A stretch of DNA of 27,537 nucleotides from JBKPRX01 sp046734795. Its GTDB lineage: Bacteria > Actinomycetota > Thermoleophilia > Gaiellales > Gaiellaceae. The stretch spans positions 1-27,537 of the forward strand of contig JBKPRX010000137.1 of NCBI GenBank assembly GCA_046734795.1. Reading direction: 5' to 3'. The position numbers and the translations under genes are program-made. The notes under the pieces are model-generated. The model saw only the letters and a program-made list of their open reading frames with translations. It did not search any database and was not told where the DNA came from. This document shows positions 1 to 7,228 of the stretch, in pieces; the stretch's first letter is position 1, and the number at the start of each line of letters is the position of its first letter.

Positions 1-809
1 ACAACGGCGTCTTCAACATCGAAGGTGGCTGCTACGCGAAGACGATCCGGCTCTCGGCGACGGCGGAGCCCGAGATCTACGCGACGACGCGCATGTTCGG
101 AACGATTCTCGAGAACGTCGTCGTCGACGACGACGGCGTTCTCGATCTCGACGACGACTCGAAGACCGAGAACACGCGCGCCGCGTACAAGCTCGAGCGC
201 ATCGGCAATGCGCTGCCCGCGAAGCAGGCGGGGCATCCGACGTCGGTGATCTTCCTGACTGCGGACGCGTTCGGGATCCTGCCGCCGATCGCGCGGCTCA
301 CGCGCGACCAAGCGCTCTACTACTTCCTCTCGGGCTTCACTGCGAAGCTCGCTGGGACCGAGATCGGCGTGACCGAGCCGCAGCCGACGTTTTCCACGTG
401 CTTCGCGGCGCCTTTCCTGCCGCAGAGCCCGAGCGTCTACGCGCGCATGCTCGGCGCGAAGATCGACGCGCATCAACCGACCGTCTGGCTCGTCAACACC
501 GGCTGGACAGGCGGACCCTTCGGCGTCGGCGAGCGGATGCCGATCGTCGCGACGCGTGCGCTCCTCGACGCAGCGGTCACCGGTCGCCTCGACGGACACG
601 AGTTCCGCGTCGATTCGCTCTTCGGGTTCGAGGTGCCCGTGGAGGTGGAGGGCGTCGACTCGTCGCTGCTCGACCCGCGCAGCACCTGGCCCGATCCCGA
701 GCAGTACGACGAGAAGGCGCGCGAGCTCGCGGCGATGTTTGCAGGAAACTTCGAGAGCTTCGCCAAAGAAGCGGGCGCCGACGTCGCCGCCGCCGGGCCG
801 CGTCTCTAG
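1..809 (+). CDS. pckA: Phosphoenolpyruvate carboxykinase (ATP), C-terminal part
   Basis: The open frame enters from the left edge (reading from base 3) and ends at TAG 807-809. It converts oxaloacetate and ATP to PEP, CO2 and ADP at the start of gluconeogenesis. Visible family blocks are GVFNIEGGCYAK at the edge, RDQALYYFLSGFTAKLAGTE, then TEPQPTFSTCFAAPF, and LVNTGWTGGPFGVGERM. These belong to the ATP-dependent enzyme, not the GTP-dependent one common in many actinobacteria. The P-loop and N-terminal domain lie outside the window. A strong hairpin follows 55 bases after the stop. Identification is secure; only the missing 5' part is unknown. Confidence 0.95.
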   Translation, partial: NGVFNIEGGCYAKTIRLSATAEPEIYATTRMFGTILENVVVDDDGVLDLDDDSKTENTRAAYKLERIGNALPAKQAGHPTSVIFLTADAFGILPPIARLTRDQALYYFLSGFTAKLAGTEIGVTEPQPTFSTCFAAPFLPQSPSVYARMLGAKIDAHQPTVWLVNTGWTGGPFGVGERMPIVATRALLDAAVTGRLDGHEFRVDSLFGFEVPVEVEGVDSSLLDPRSTWPDPEQYDEKARELAAMFAGNFESFAKEAGADVAAAGPRL

Positions 810-864
810 CAGGACGCAAGTTCAGGGGCCGCGCGGCGTCTACCTCCCAGGAGGGGCGGACATG

Positions 865-898
865 CCGGCGCGAACGCTCGAGAGAGCGGGCGCGCCGG
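865..898 (+). terminator. Strong hairpin after pckA, probable terminator
   Basis: Two stems stack. CCGGCGCG (865-872) pairs with CGCGCCGG (891-898), and CGCTC (875-879) pairs with GAGCG (884-888). An AA/GG internal loop separates them and a GAGA (GNRA-type) tetraloop caps them. There is no T-run afterwards, so it would be a U-less terminator or an RNA-stabilising structure. It overlaps a 17-codon frame, ATG 862 to TGA 913-915, that has a strong AGGAGG site at 849-854. Confidence 0.55.
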
Positions 899-919
899 TA
901 CCTCTCTACGCTTGAGCCG

Positions 920-1738
920 GTGCCAGCGGCAATCAGGGCGATCAGTGCGGCCGCCGCGGGCGCGCTCGCGTGGGGCTGGTTCGAGGCCGGCTGGGTTCGC
1001 CTCTCGCAGCTCGACGTTCGGCTGAAACGCTTGCCGCGCGAGCTCGACGGTTTTCGGATCGCGCATCTCTCGGATCTCCATTTCGGTACGCCGTCGCGCG
1101 GAGAGGGCGCAGCGTTTCTCGCAGCCGATTGGGTGCAGCGACGAGCGCCGGACCTGACCGCGCTGACGGGCGACCTGCTGACGCGGCCGAGCGGAGAGAC
1201 GCGCCTGCGAGAGCTCGTCGCGAGGCTGCCGCGCTGCTACGCGATCCTCGGCAACCACGACCTCGCGATCAGCCGCGATCCGGCCGCTCGCCGCTCAGAG
1301 CTCCGTGACCTCGCGCCTGCGACGCTCCTCGCCGACGAAGGAACGTTCGTCGAGGCTCGCGGCTGTCGCATTTACATCGCGGGAACGGATCCACGCTCCG
1401 CTTTCGTCCGCGGGCGGATGAGTCCGGCGGAGCTTGCCGTCGCGCCGAGCGAGGCCGACCTCCGGATCCTGCTCCTCCACTATCCGCGGCAGGTGGCGCG
1501 GCTTCCGGACGGGGCCTTCGACCTCGTTCTCGCAGGCCACATGCACGACGGCCAGATCGCGCTGCCGTGGCCTGGTGGGAAAGTTCGCTTCGCACACGTC
1601 GACGCGCCCTACAACCGCGGCCTCTACAACTGCGCCGGCGGAACACTCCACGTTTCGGCCGGGCTCGGGACGACGTTCGTACCGCTTCGCTTCGCGGCGA
1701 GACCGGAAGCGACAGAGCTGACGCTACGATCAGCGTGA
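920..1738 (+). CDS. Membrane-anchored metallophosphoesterase
   Basis: A 272-residue calcineurin-like phosphoesterase of the YkuE/YaeI type. It carries the full set of metal-site motifs in order: HLSDLHFG, LTGDLL, GNHD, LLHYP and GHMHDGQI. The N-terminal 20 residues are Ala/Gly rich and hydrophobic, suggesting a single membrane anchor with the active site outside, where family members hydrolyse lipid or nucleotide phosphoesters. GTG 920 is chosen because it begins just before the hydrophobic segment; the frame is open much further upstream, but that part is the shadow of pckA. No good ribosome site precedes GTG 920. A short frame with a strong ribosome site ends 4 bases before it, so translational coupling is possible. 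The substrate cannot be read from sequence. Confidence 0.85.
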   Translation: MPAAIRAISAAAAGALAWGWFEAGWVRLSQLDVRLKRLPRELDGFRIAHLSDLHFGTPSRGEGAAFLAADWVQRRAPDLTALTGDLLTRPSGETRLRELVARLPRCYAILGNHDLAISRDPAARRSELRDLAPATLLADEGTFVEARGCRIYIAGTDPRSAFVRGRMSPAELAVAPSEADLRILLLHYPRQVARLPDGAFDLVLAGHMHDGQIALPWPGGKVRFAHVDAPYNRGLYNCAGGTLHVSAGLGTTFVPLRFAARPEATELTLRSA

Positions 1739-1741
1739 GGC

Positions 1742-2044
1742 ATGCAGGGCCAGGAGACGATCTCCGCCGAGGTTCTCGCGAGCTATGCGGCCGACGCCGC
1801 TCGCGACGTGGAAGGCGTTCGTGCTCTCGTCGACTCGCCGCTGCCGTTGCGAAAAAGCGTTCGCATTGCTTCCGAGGAGGATTCGGTGCGCGTCGAGTTG
1901 CACCTTTCCGTCGACTGGGGCGCGTCGATACCCGAGGTCGGACGGGGCGTGCAGGCACGCGTGCGCGAGTACCTCGCACGGATGGCCAACCTGCGCGACG
2001 TGCGCGTCGACGTCGTCATCGACGAGGTCGGGCCGCTCGCGTGA
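1742..2044 (+). CDS. Asp23/Gls24 family envelope stress protein
   Basis: A 100-residue protein with the DUF322 pattern: an N-terminal ISAEVLASYAADAARDVEGV helix, then a beta strand region VRVELHLSVDWGASIPEV, an amphipathic helix, and a final VRVDVVIDEV strand. Family members associate with the cell envelope and with alkaline or cell-wall stress. It starts 3 bases after the phosphoesterase stop and its TGA overlaps the GTG of the next gene, so 920-2661 is probably one transcript. It is shorter than firmicute Asp23 but usual for actinobacterial members. Confidence 0.85.
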   Translation: MQGQETISAEVLASYAADAARDVEGVRALVDSPLPLRKSVRIASEEDSVRVELHLSVDWGASIPEVGRGVQARVREYLARMANLRDVRVDVVIDEVGPLA

Positions 2045-2661
2045 CGGTGACGGTTTCGGGGCTGACCGGTGCGACGCTGCAAACGGCGCCGACCGTTTGT
2101 CATGCCTGCATCTGGTGGCAGTCGCGTGTGGGTCGAAGTGTCGACAAGCGAAAGTGGATCGAGCGCGTCGAGACGGAGTGGGGTGCATGGGGCACCGTCT
2201 ACTACGACGACGACGGGCGCCTGCTCGGCTCGATGCAGCACGGACCGGCCGACGCGTTCCCGCGCGCCGCGGAGCTTCCCGCAGGTCCGCCGTCGGACGA
2301 CGCGGTACTCGTCACGTGCGCGTATCTCACGGACCCGGGCAAGCCGTGGGTGATGCAGTCACTCTTTCTCGCTGCGATTGGCGAGGCGCGGGACAAGGGC
2401 GCGCGCGCTCTCGAGGCGTTCGCGTACCGCTACCGCGAGGGCGAGACGACGTTCGGACGCTTCCACGTTCACAAGACGATCTTCCCGAGCGACTTCCTCG
2501 CCGACTTCGGTTTCGTGACCTTGCGACGGAGCGGACGTGTCGAGCTGGCGCGGCTCGACCTCGGCGGGCTTCAGCCGGTTGCCGAAGGCAAGCGCGAGAA
2601 GGTCTTACGCGTGGTCAAGGACGCCTTCGTTCCCGCGCCGGTGCCCGAAGTGCCGAGCTAG
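2041..2661 (+). CDS. GNAT family N-acetyltransferase
   Basis: A 206-residue protein starting at GTG 2041, which overlaps the upstream stop by 4 bases (GTGA), the usual sign of translational coupling. The N-terminal CHACIWWQS stretch and the central VTCAYLTDPGKPWVMQSLFLAAIGEARDKGARALEAFAYRY are typical of an uncharacterised actinobacterial GNAT subgroup. The acyl-CoA loop (usual Q/RxxGxG/A) is poorly conserved, so the acetyl acceptor and even activity are uncertain. Its TAG overlaps the stop of the convergent gene that follows by 3 bases. Confidence 0.75.
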   Translation: MTVTVSGLTGATLQTAPTVCHACIWWQSRVGRSVDKRKWIERVETEWGAWGTVYYDDDGRLLGSMQHGPADAFPRAAELPAGPPSDDAVLVTCAYLTDPGKPWVMQSLFLAAIGEARDKGARALEAFAYRYREGETTFGRFHVHKTIFPSDFLADFGFVTLRRSGRVELARLDLGGLQPVAEGKREKVLRVVKDAFVPAPVPEVPS

Positions 2662-2855
2662 GCCATCCGGAAGCTGAGATTCGTCAGACGCGCCTCGACC
2701 TGGGTGCCGTCCGGCTTGCGGCCGACAAGGTAGTACTCGCGCGGTCCTCGCTGAACGAGCTTCTCGGCTTTTGCGGCGACGTAGTGCGGCTCTGTCGGGT
2801 CCAGCCCCAGCCGGTAGAAGAGCGGACCGAAGTCTCGCTCAGGCTCGAAGCTCAT
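2658..2855 (-). CDS. Small conserved hypothetical protein
   Basis: 65 residues from ATG 2855, beginning MSFEPERDFGPLFYRLGLDP and ending LTNLSFRMA. It is acidic at the front and has a strand-rich back half (EYYLVGRKPDGTQVEARLTNL). There is no signal peptide or membrane segment, and I do not recognise the family. The frame extends 52 codons further upstream, but that part overlaps the YkvA-like gene antisense-fashion and lacks a convincing ribosome site. Its stop overlaps the GNAT stop. Confidence 0.5.
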   Translation of the reverse strand: MSFEPERDFGPLFYRLGLDPTEPHYVAAKAEKLVQRGPREYYLVGRKPDGTQVEARLTNLSFRMA

Positions 2856-2871
2856 GCGGCGAAGCTTAGCG

Positions 2872-3264
2872 TCACGTAGCGAGTCGCAGAACGACGCGCA
2901 GGCCGGCTTCGGATCCCGGCCAGTGCTCCTCGATCGGCACGCGACCGGCTTTCCGAACGACGTAGCCCGCGGCGAGCGCTGCGAGGACGGCGTCGTCCAA
3001 GAGTCCGGCAACCGGAATGAAATCGGGAATCAGGTCGATCGGACTGGCGAGATACGCGACGAGCACGACGAGACCGAGCTTGGCCCGACGCGGCACGCGC
3101 GGATCCTTCGCGAGCCGGCGGAAGAGCCGGATGCAATCCGGCAGGAACTGTGCGACCTCGCGCGCTTGTGTCTTTCGTCCGGCCGCGAAGAGAGCTGTGA
3201 CCAGGGTGAGCCACAGCACGACGTTGATCGCGATCGCAACGCCGAGCCAGGCCCAGCCGTTCAC
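2872..3264 (-). CDS. YkvA/DUF1232 family membrane protein
   Basis: 130 residues from GTG 3264. There is one N-terminal membrane helix (WLGVAIAINVVLWLTLVTALFAAG), a basic linker, then the DUF1232 signature YLASPIDLIPDFIPVAGLLDDAVL. The function of DUF1232 proteins is unknown. Its start lies 5 bases after the asd stop, so it is probably the last gene of the cupin-lysC-asd transcript. The longer open frame upstream is a shadow of asd. Confidence 0.8.
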   Translation of the reverse strand: MNGWAWLGVAIAINVVLWLTLVTALFAAGRKTQAREVAQFLPDCIRLFRRLAKDPRVPRRAKLGLVVLVAYLASPIDLIPDFIPVAGLLDDAVLAALAAGYVVRKAGRVPIEEHWPGSEAGLRVVLRLAT

Positions 3265-3269
3265 GTGGT

Positions 3270-4232
3270 CTACGCTCGCGCCGGCTGCCGCTCGAGCAGC
3301 AGCTCGGCGATCTGGATGGCGTTCAGCGCAGCGCCCTTGCGCAGGTTGTTCGCCGCGATGAAGAGCGCGAGCCCGTTCTCGCTCGTCACGTCGGCTCGAA
3401 TGCGGCCGACGAGCACGTCGTCGGTCGCCGCGGCCTTGCCCGGCGACGGAAAGTCTTCGACGCGAAGGCCGTCGGCGTTCGCAAGTACCCGCCTCGCCTC
3501 GTCGGCGGGCAGCGGCCGCTCGAGCTCGACCCACACCGCTTCGGCGTGCCCGACCATCACCGGAACGCGAACGCACGTCGCGCTGATGGGCAGTTCGGGC
3601 AGCTCGAGGATCTTGCGCGTCTCGTCTCGCAGCTTCGATTCCTCATCGAACTCGAGGCCGTCGAAGTCCCAGTCCATGCGCAGATCGTGCTCTGCTTGCG
3701 GTTCCGCGCGGAGGCGCTCCATTGCGGACGCGCCGGCGCCCGAGACCGATTGGTAAGTGGAGACGCGGACGCGGCGCAAGCCAGCGGCCTCGTGCAACGG
3801 CGCCAGCACGCACGTCAACGGGATCGCGCAGCAGTTCGGGTTGGCGACGACGCGCGTCGTCTCGATCGCGTCCGTCGCGCGTGCGCCGTTCACCTCGGGC
3901 ACGACGAGCGGATAGCCGTCGACGAGCCGGTACGCGCTCGACTTGTCGACGACGAGCGCGCCGCCGCGTACCGCGTGCGGCACGAGCTCGCGCGACGCCG
4001 AAGTTCCGACGGAGAAGAGAAAGATGTCGACGTCGCCTGCCGAGAGCGCATCCGGAGTCGCTTCCTCGACGACGAGCGCCTCGCCGCCGAACGCGACGCG
4101 GTCTCCCGCCGAACGCGCCGACGCAAACGCGCGCACGTGATCGTAGCCGCGGTCCGCGAGGAGCTCGAGGGTGACCGTTCCAACTGCGCCAGTGGCGCCG
4201 ACGATGCCGATGCGCGCGTCGCCGTTAGGCAC
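3270..4232 (-). CDS. asd: Aspartate-semialdehyde dehydrogenase
   Basis: 320 residues. It reduces aspartyl phosphate to aspartate semialdehyde with NADPH, the second step of the lysine, threonine, methionine and diaminopimelate pathway. The dinucleotide motif GIVGATGAVG is at the N terminus, the catalytic cysteine is in NPNCCAIPL, and SVSGAGASAMERL belongs to the catalytic domain. GTG 4232 is preferred because GAGGAG sits 7 bases upstream; GTG 4238 is too close to that site. The start overlaps the end of lysC by 8 bases, implying coupled translation of two consecutive pathway enzymes. Confidence 0.95.
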   Translation of the reverse strand: MPNGDARIGIVGATGAVGTVTLELLADRGYDHVRAFASARSAGDRVAFGGEALVVEEATPDALSAGDVDIFLFSVGTSASRELVPHAVRGGALVVDKSSAYRLVDGYPLVVPEVNGARATDAIETTRVVANPNCCAIPLTCVLAPLHEAAGLRRVRVSTYQSVSGAGASAMERLRAEPQAEHDLRMDWDFDGLEFDEESKLRDETRKILELPELPISATCVRVPVMVGHAEAVWVELERPLPADEARRVLANADGLRVEDFPSPGKAAATDDVLVGRIRADVTSENGLALFIAANNLRKGAALNAIQIAELLLERQPARA

Positions 4233-4722
4233 CGACACGCTCCTCGACGAAGACCTCGAACCGGTCGTGGACACACTGAACGGCGCGTTCGATCTCCGAC
4301 GCGCGCACGACACACGAGATGCGGATGGACGAGGTCGAGATGATCTCGATGTTGATCCCGGCTTCGGCGAGCGCGATGAACATGTCGGCCGCGATGCCGG
4401 GGTGGCTCTTCATGCCTGCGCCGATCAACGAGACCTTTGCGACATCCGGATCCTGGACGACGCCGCCGGCGCCGATCTCCTTCGCGATCTGCTCGATGAT
4501 CGGACCGGCGGTCGGAAGATCCGTCTTCGGCATCGTGAACGTGATGTCCGTCAGCCCTTGCTGGGAGACGTTCTGCACGATCATGTCGACGTTGACCGCA
4601 GCGTCGGCGAGCGCGCGGAAGAGCCGTCCTGCGATGCCCGGCTTGTCGGGCACTCCCAGCACCGACACCTTCGCTTCGGAGACGTCGTGCGTGACGCCTG
4701 AGATGATCGCCTTCTCGAGCAT
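4225..4722 (-). CDS. lysC: Aspartate kinase beta chain from an internal in-frame start
   Basis: ATG 4722 lies in the lysC frame and is preceded by GAGGAGG (4737-4731) with 8 bases of spacing, a near-perfect ribosome site inside a coding region. The product would be 165 residues (MLEKAIISGVTHDV onward) containing just the two ACT domains. In Bacillus subtilis lysC and Corynebacterium lysC the same gene makes a separate regulatory beta subunit from the corresponding position, giving an alpha2beta2 enzyme. The start position and ribosome site are seen; production of the chain is inferred by analogy. Confidence 0.6.
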   Translation of the reverse strand: MLEKAIISGVTHDVSEAKVSVLGVPDKPGIAGRLFRALADAAVNVDMIVQNVSQQGLTDITFTMPKTDLPTAGPIIEQIAKEIGAGGVVQDPDVAKVSLIGAGMKSHPGIAADMFIALAEAGINIEIISTSSIRISCVVRASEIERAVQCVHDRFEVFVEERVGA

Positions 4723-5526
4723 CTGATCGTCCTCCTCGCCGATCAACGTTCCGTCGCCTTCACCGAACGTCGAGCGCACGCGGAGTTTCACACCGTAGCT
4801 GCGCGCGAACTCGACCGAACGGAGCGCCATCACCTTCGCGCCCGAGGCGGACATCTCGAGCATCTCTTCGTACGTGACCGCGTCGAGCTTCCGCGCATCC
4901 GGCACGATTCGCGGATCGGCGGTGAAGACTCCTTCGACGTCGGTGAAGATCTCGCAGGTCTCGGCGCCGAGTGCCGCGGCGAGTGCGACCGCCGTCGTGT
5001 CGGAGCCGCCGCGTCCCAGCGTGGTCACGTCCTGTGTCTGCGTCGAGACGCCTTGGAAGCCCGCGACGAGGACGATCTTGTTCTCGGCGAGCGAGTCGTG
5101 GATGCGCTGCGCGCGGATGTCGACGATCTTCGCCTTCGTGTGCGCTGTGTCCGTGACGATGCCCGCTTGTGAGCCGGTGAGCGAGATCGCGTCGTAGCCG
5201 AGATCCTCGATCGCCATCTCCGCCAGCGCGCACGAGATGCGTTCGCCGACGGAGACGAGCATGTCCATCGCGCGCGGCTTGGGGTTCGGCGAGACGCGAT
5301 GGGCGAGCTCGATCAGCTCGTCCGTCGTATCGCCCATCGCGGAGAGGACGGCGACGACGTGGTTGCCGGCCTCGCGTGCTGCGGCGATGCGACGCGTCAC
5401 GGCGAGCAGCTTCTCGGGATCCGCAACCGAGCTGCCACCGAACTTCATCACGACGATCTTGAGACGCGTCGCATCGCCGCCGACCGAGACGGCCGGAATT
5501 GCTTCGTAGTCGGTCGTCGTCGCCAC
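4225..5526 (-). CDS. lysC: Aspartate kinase, alpha chain
   Basis: 433 residues from GTG 5526. It phosphorylates aspartate, the first step towards lysine, threonine, methionine and cell-wall diaminopimelate. KFGGSSV near residue 27 is the kinase nucleotide site, followed by SVGERISC, GFQGVSTQ and LGRGGSDTTAVALAAAL. Two ACT domains (SVLGVPDKPGIAGRLFRALADAAVN and SLIGAGMKSHPGIAADMFIALAEAGIN) form the allosteric C terminus that normally senses lysine/threonine. The start is uncertain: the only other candidates are GTG/ATG directly before KFGG, which would be unusually short. An internal start inside this gene is listed separately. The cupin gene lies 20 bases upstream. Confidence 0.93.
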   Translation of the reverse strand: MATTTDYEAIPAVSVGGDATRLKIVVMKFGGSSVADPEKLLAVTRRIAAAREAGNHVVAVLSAMGDTTDELIELAHRVSPNPKPRAMDMLVSVGERISCALAEMAIEDLGYDAISLTGSQAGIVTDTAHTKAKIVDIRAQRIHDSLAENKIVLVAGFQGVSTQTQDVTTLGRGGSDTTAVALAAALGAETCEIFTDVEGVFTADPRIVPDARKLDAVTYEEMLEMSASGAKVMALRSVEFARSYGVKLRVRSTFGEGDGTLIGEEDDQMLEKAIISGVTHDVSEAKVSVLGVPDKPGIAGRLFRALADAAVNVDMIVQNVSQQGLTDITFTMPKTDLPTAGPIIEQIAKEIGAGGVVQDPDVAKVSLIGAGMKSHPGIAADMFIALAEAGINIEIISTSSIRISCVVRASEIERAVQCVHDRFEVFVEERVGA

Positions 5527-5546
5527 GGACGACAGTGTAGGTGGGG

Positions 5547-5999
5547 CTACAGCGGTGGTCCGACGAGCTCGATGTCGTGACGCTTGCACGCCTCCTCGAG
5601 CGCTTGCTGCTGCTCGGGCGTCGGCGGGCCGGCCGATACGGGCAGCCCTGCACTCTCTGCGGGCCGCCCGAGCTCGCGCACAAGACCTTCGAACTCGCCG
5701 CCGGTCGTGACGACGAGCCAGCGCGCCTCGTCCGACTCGACGCGGTAGGTGTGCGGGATGCCCTTCGGGGCGAGCATCCACTCGCCCGCGCCTGCGACGC
5801 GATCCTCGCCGTTCACGCGCAGCCGCAGCTCGCCGTCGAGCACGTGGAACGTCTCGTCTTGGGTGTGGTGGATATGCAGCGGCGGCGAATCGCCGCGCCG
5901 TGCCTGCGATTCCAGGACCGAGATCCCGTCGCTCCCCGCGGTGTGCGGAAGGACGACGCGGACGTAGGTATCGAGGAACCAGATCTGCTCGGGTGACAT
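5547..5999 (-). CDS. Cupin domain protein
   Basis: 150 residues from ATG 5999, with GGAGG 7 bases upstream. The cupin motif 1 is HIHHTQDETFHVLDGELRL with the expected metal-binding His, His and Glu. Motif 2 is around GEWMLAPKGIPHTYRV with the final His. A charged Gln/Glu-rich helix follows (residues about 115-145). Single-domain cupins of this kind can be dioxygenases, isomerases or small-molecule sensors; the substrate is unknown. It is divergent from a PadR regulator across a palindromic operator, so it is probably the controlled gene. lysC starts 20 bases after it and may be partly cotranscribed. Confidence 0.85.
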   Translation of the reverse strand: MSPEQIWFLDTYVRVVLPHTAGSDGISVLESQARRGDSPPLHIHHTQDETFHVLDGELRLRVNGEDRVAGAGEWMLAPKGIPHTYRVESDEARWLVVTTGGEFEGLVRELGRPAESAGLPVSAGPPTPEQQQALEEACKRHDIELVGPPL

Positions 6000-6018
6000 T
6001 GCTGCGCCTCCATCGCTA

Positions 6019-6058
6019 GACTCCGAATCGGAGGTAATCTAAGCTCCGAATCAGAGTC
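6019..6058. promoter_or_regulatory. Double palindromic operator between cupin and PadR genes
   Basis: CTCCGAATCGGAG (6021-6033) is a perfect palindrome around one central base. CTCCGAATCAGAG (6044-6056) repeats it with one change, 23 bp centre to centre, about two helical turns. The two sites also form a larger dyad, 6019-6031 with 6046-6058. A TAATCT (-10-like) hexamer at 6035-6040 lies between them for the PadR direction, and TAGATT reads from the same place on the other strand for the cupin. A repressor bound here would block both promoters, as PadR proteins often do with their own and a neighbouring gene. Confidence 0.7.
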
Positions 6059-6637
6059 TTGTCAAGTCCGAAGCTCACACCGTTCTCCTATGTCGTCCTG
6101 ACCCTCGTCGGCCGCGGCGGCGCGGGCGCGCACGACCTCGTCCGGATGGCGCGCCAAGGGCGTGTCTACGCGGACTTCGCCGAGAGCCAGTGGTATGCCG
6201 AGCCGAAGCGGCTCGCGAAGCTCGGCCTCCTCGACGCGCGAGCCGAACCCGGGCAGACGGGCCCGCGCACGCACTACACGCTCACGGACGAAGGCGTGGA
6301 GGCCTTACGCGAATGGATGTCGGAGCCGTCCGGGTTTTCGCGCATCTTCATGGAGCCCGCGATCCGGTTACTCGCCGCGGACCTCGTCGGCGACGACGCG
6401 GTGCTCGAGAGCCTGGCCGCAGTGCGCGTGCAGGTGGACGACCTGCGCTTGCGCCTCGACACGGCAGAAGAGATCGCGCAGACGATCCCATCCCGAGAGC
6501 GCTACCTCATGCTCAACCACTCGCTCGCGCGCCGGATCGTCGACGCGCACGCCGACTGGCTCGACGAGGTGGAGCAGACGCTCCGCGCGAAGCCGGCTAC
6601 ATCTCGCGGCGGCCGGAAAGCGCGCGACCGAGCGTGA
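6059..6637 (+). CDS. PadR family transcriptional regulator
   Basis: 192 residues. The N-terminal winged helix spans about residues 5-85 (LTPFSYVVLTLVGRGGAGAHDLVRMA, the wing around RTHYTLTDEGVEAL). The C-terminal helical domain (about 90-175, including ARRIVDAHADWLDEVEQTL) is the Vir_act_alpha_C-type dimerisation part. The only start that fits is TTG 6059, directly abutting the operator, so the leader is very short and no ribosome site is present. PadR proteins typically repress detoxification or efflux genes until a phenolic or drug ligand binds; here the likely target is the divergent cupin gene plus itself. The 3' end overlaps recR by 41 bases on the opposite strand. Confidence 0.88.
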   Translation: MSSPKLTPFSYVVLTLVGRGGAGAHDLVRMARQGRVYADFAESQWYAEPKRLAKLGLLDARAEPGQTGPRTHYTLTDEGVEALREWMSEPSGFSRIFMEPAIRLLAADLVGDDAVLESLAAVRVQVDDLRLRLDTAEEIAQTIPSRERYLMLNHSLARRIVDAHADWLDEVEQTLRAKPATSRGGRKARDRA

Positions 6638-7187
6638 CCTCGTCCGCGTACTCGAGGTCGCTGCCGACCGGCAAGCCGCTCGCGAGCCGCGTGACGCGAA
6701 CGCGGCCGCGCAGCCGGTCTGCCAGGTAGCTCGCAGTCGCCTCGCCCGTCATGTTCGGATTCGTCGCGAGCACGACTTCTTGGACGCCGTTCCGCTCGAC
6801 GCGGTGGAGAAGCTCGTCGATCCGCAGGTGCTCCGGCTCGACGCCGTCGAGCGGCGACAGCGAGCCGCCGAGCACGTGGTAGAGACCGCGGAACTCAGCC
6901 GTGCGCTCGAGCGAGATCAGATCTGCGGGCTGCTCGACGACGCAGATCAGGGAGTGGTCGCGCCGCGTGTCGAGACAGATCGCGCAGACCTCGTTCTCCG
7001 TGAGGTTGCCGCACTCACGGCAGAAGCGGACTCGCTCCTTCACGTCGGCGATCGCCTGCGCGAGCGCGAGCGCCTCGTCCTTCGGCACGCGCAGCAGGTG
7101 GAACGCGAGCCGCTGCGCGGTGCGCGTGCCGATACCTGGGAGTCGTGTCAGCTGCGCGACGAGGTTGTCGACCGCGGGCGAGAGCAC
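6597..7187 (-). CDS. recR: Recombination protein RecR
   Basis: 196 residues from GTG 7187. RecR works with RecF and RecO to load RecA at single-strand gaps. Helix-hairpin-helix LTRLPGIGTRTAQRLAFHLL is at residues 13-32. The four-cysteine zinc finger (C56, C59, C68, C71) and the Toprim domain (SLICVVEQPADLISLERT through LATNPNMTGEATASYL) are present. Length is usual for the family. It follows ybaB by 41 bases in the conserved dnaX-ybaB-recR order. The 3' end runs 41 bases into the convergent padR gene. Confidence 0.95.
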   Translation of the reverse strand: MLSPAVDNLVAQLTRLPGIGTRTAQRLAFHLLRVPKDEALALAQAIADVKERVRFCRECGNLTENEVCAICLDTRRDHSLICVVEQPADLISLERTAEFRGLYHVLGGSLSPLDGVEPEHLRIDELLHRVERNGVQEVVLATNPNMTGEATASYLADRLRGRVRVTRLASGLPVGSDLEYADEVTLGRALSGRREM

Positions 7188-7228
7188 ATGGTCAGCGTAC
7201 TTGGCCGCTTCGGACAGCCGGCGCCGCG

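Noticed and set aside
398..919. Upstream extension of the phosphoesterase frame
   Set aside because: It lies inside pckA in another frame and is extremely Arg rich; the family begins at the hydrophobic segment after 920.
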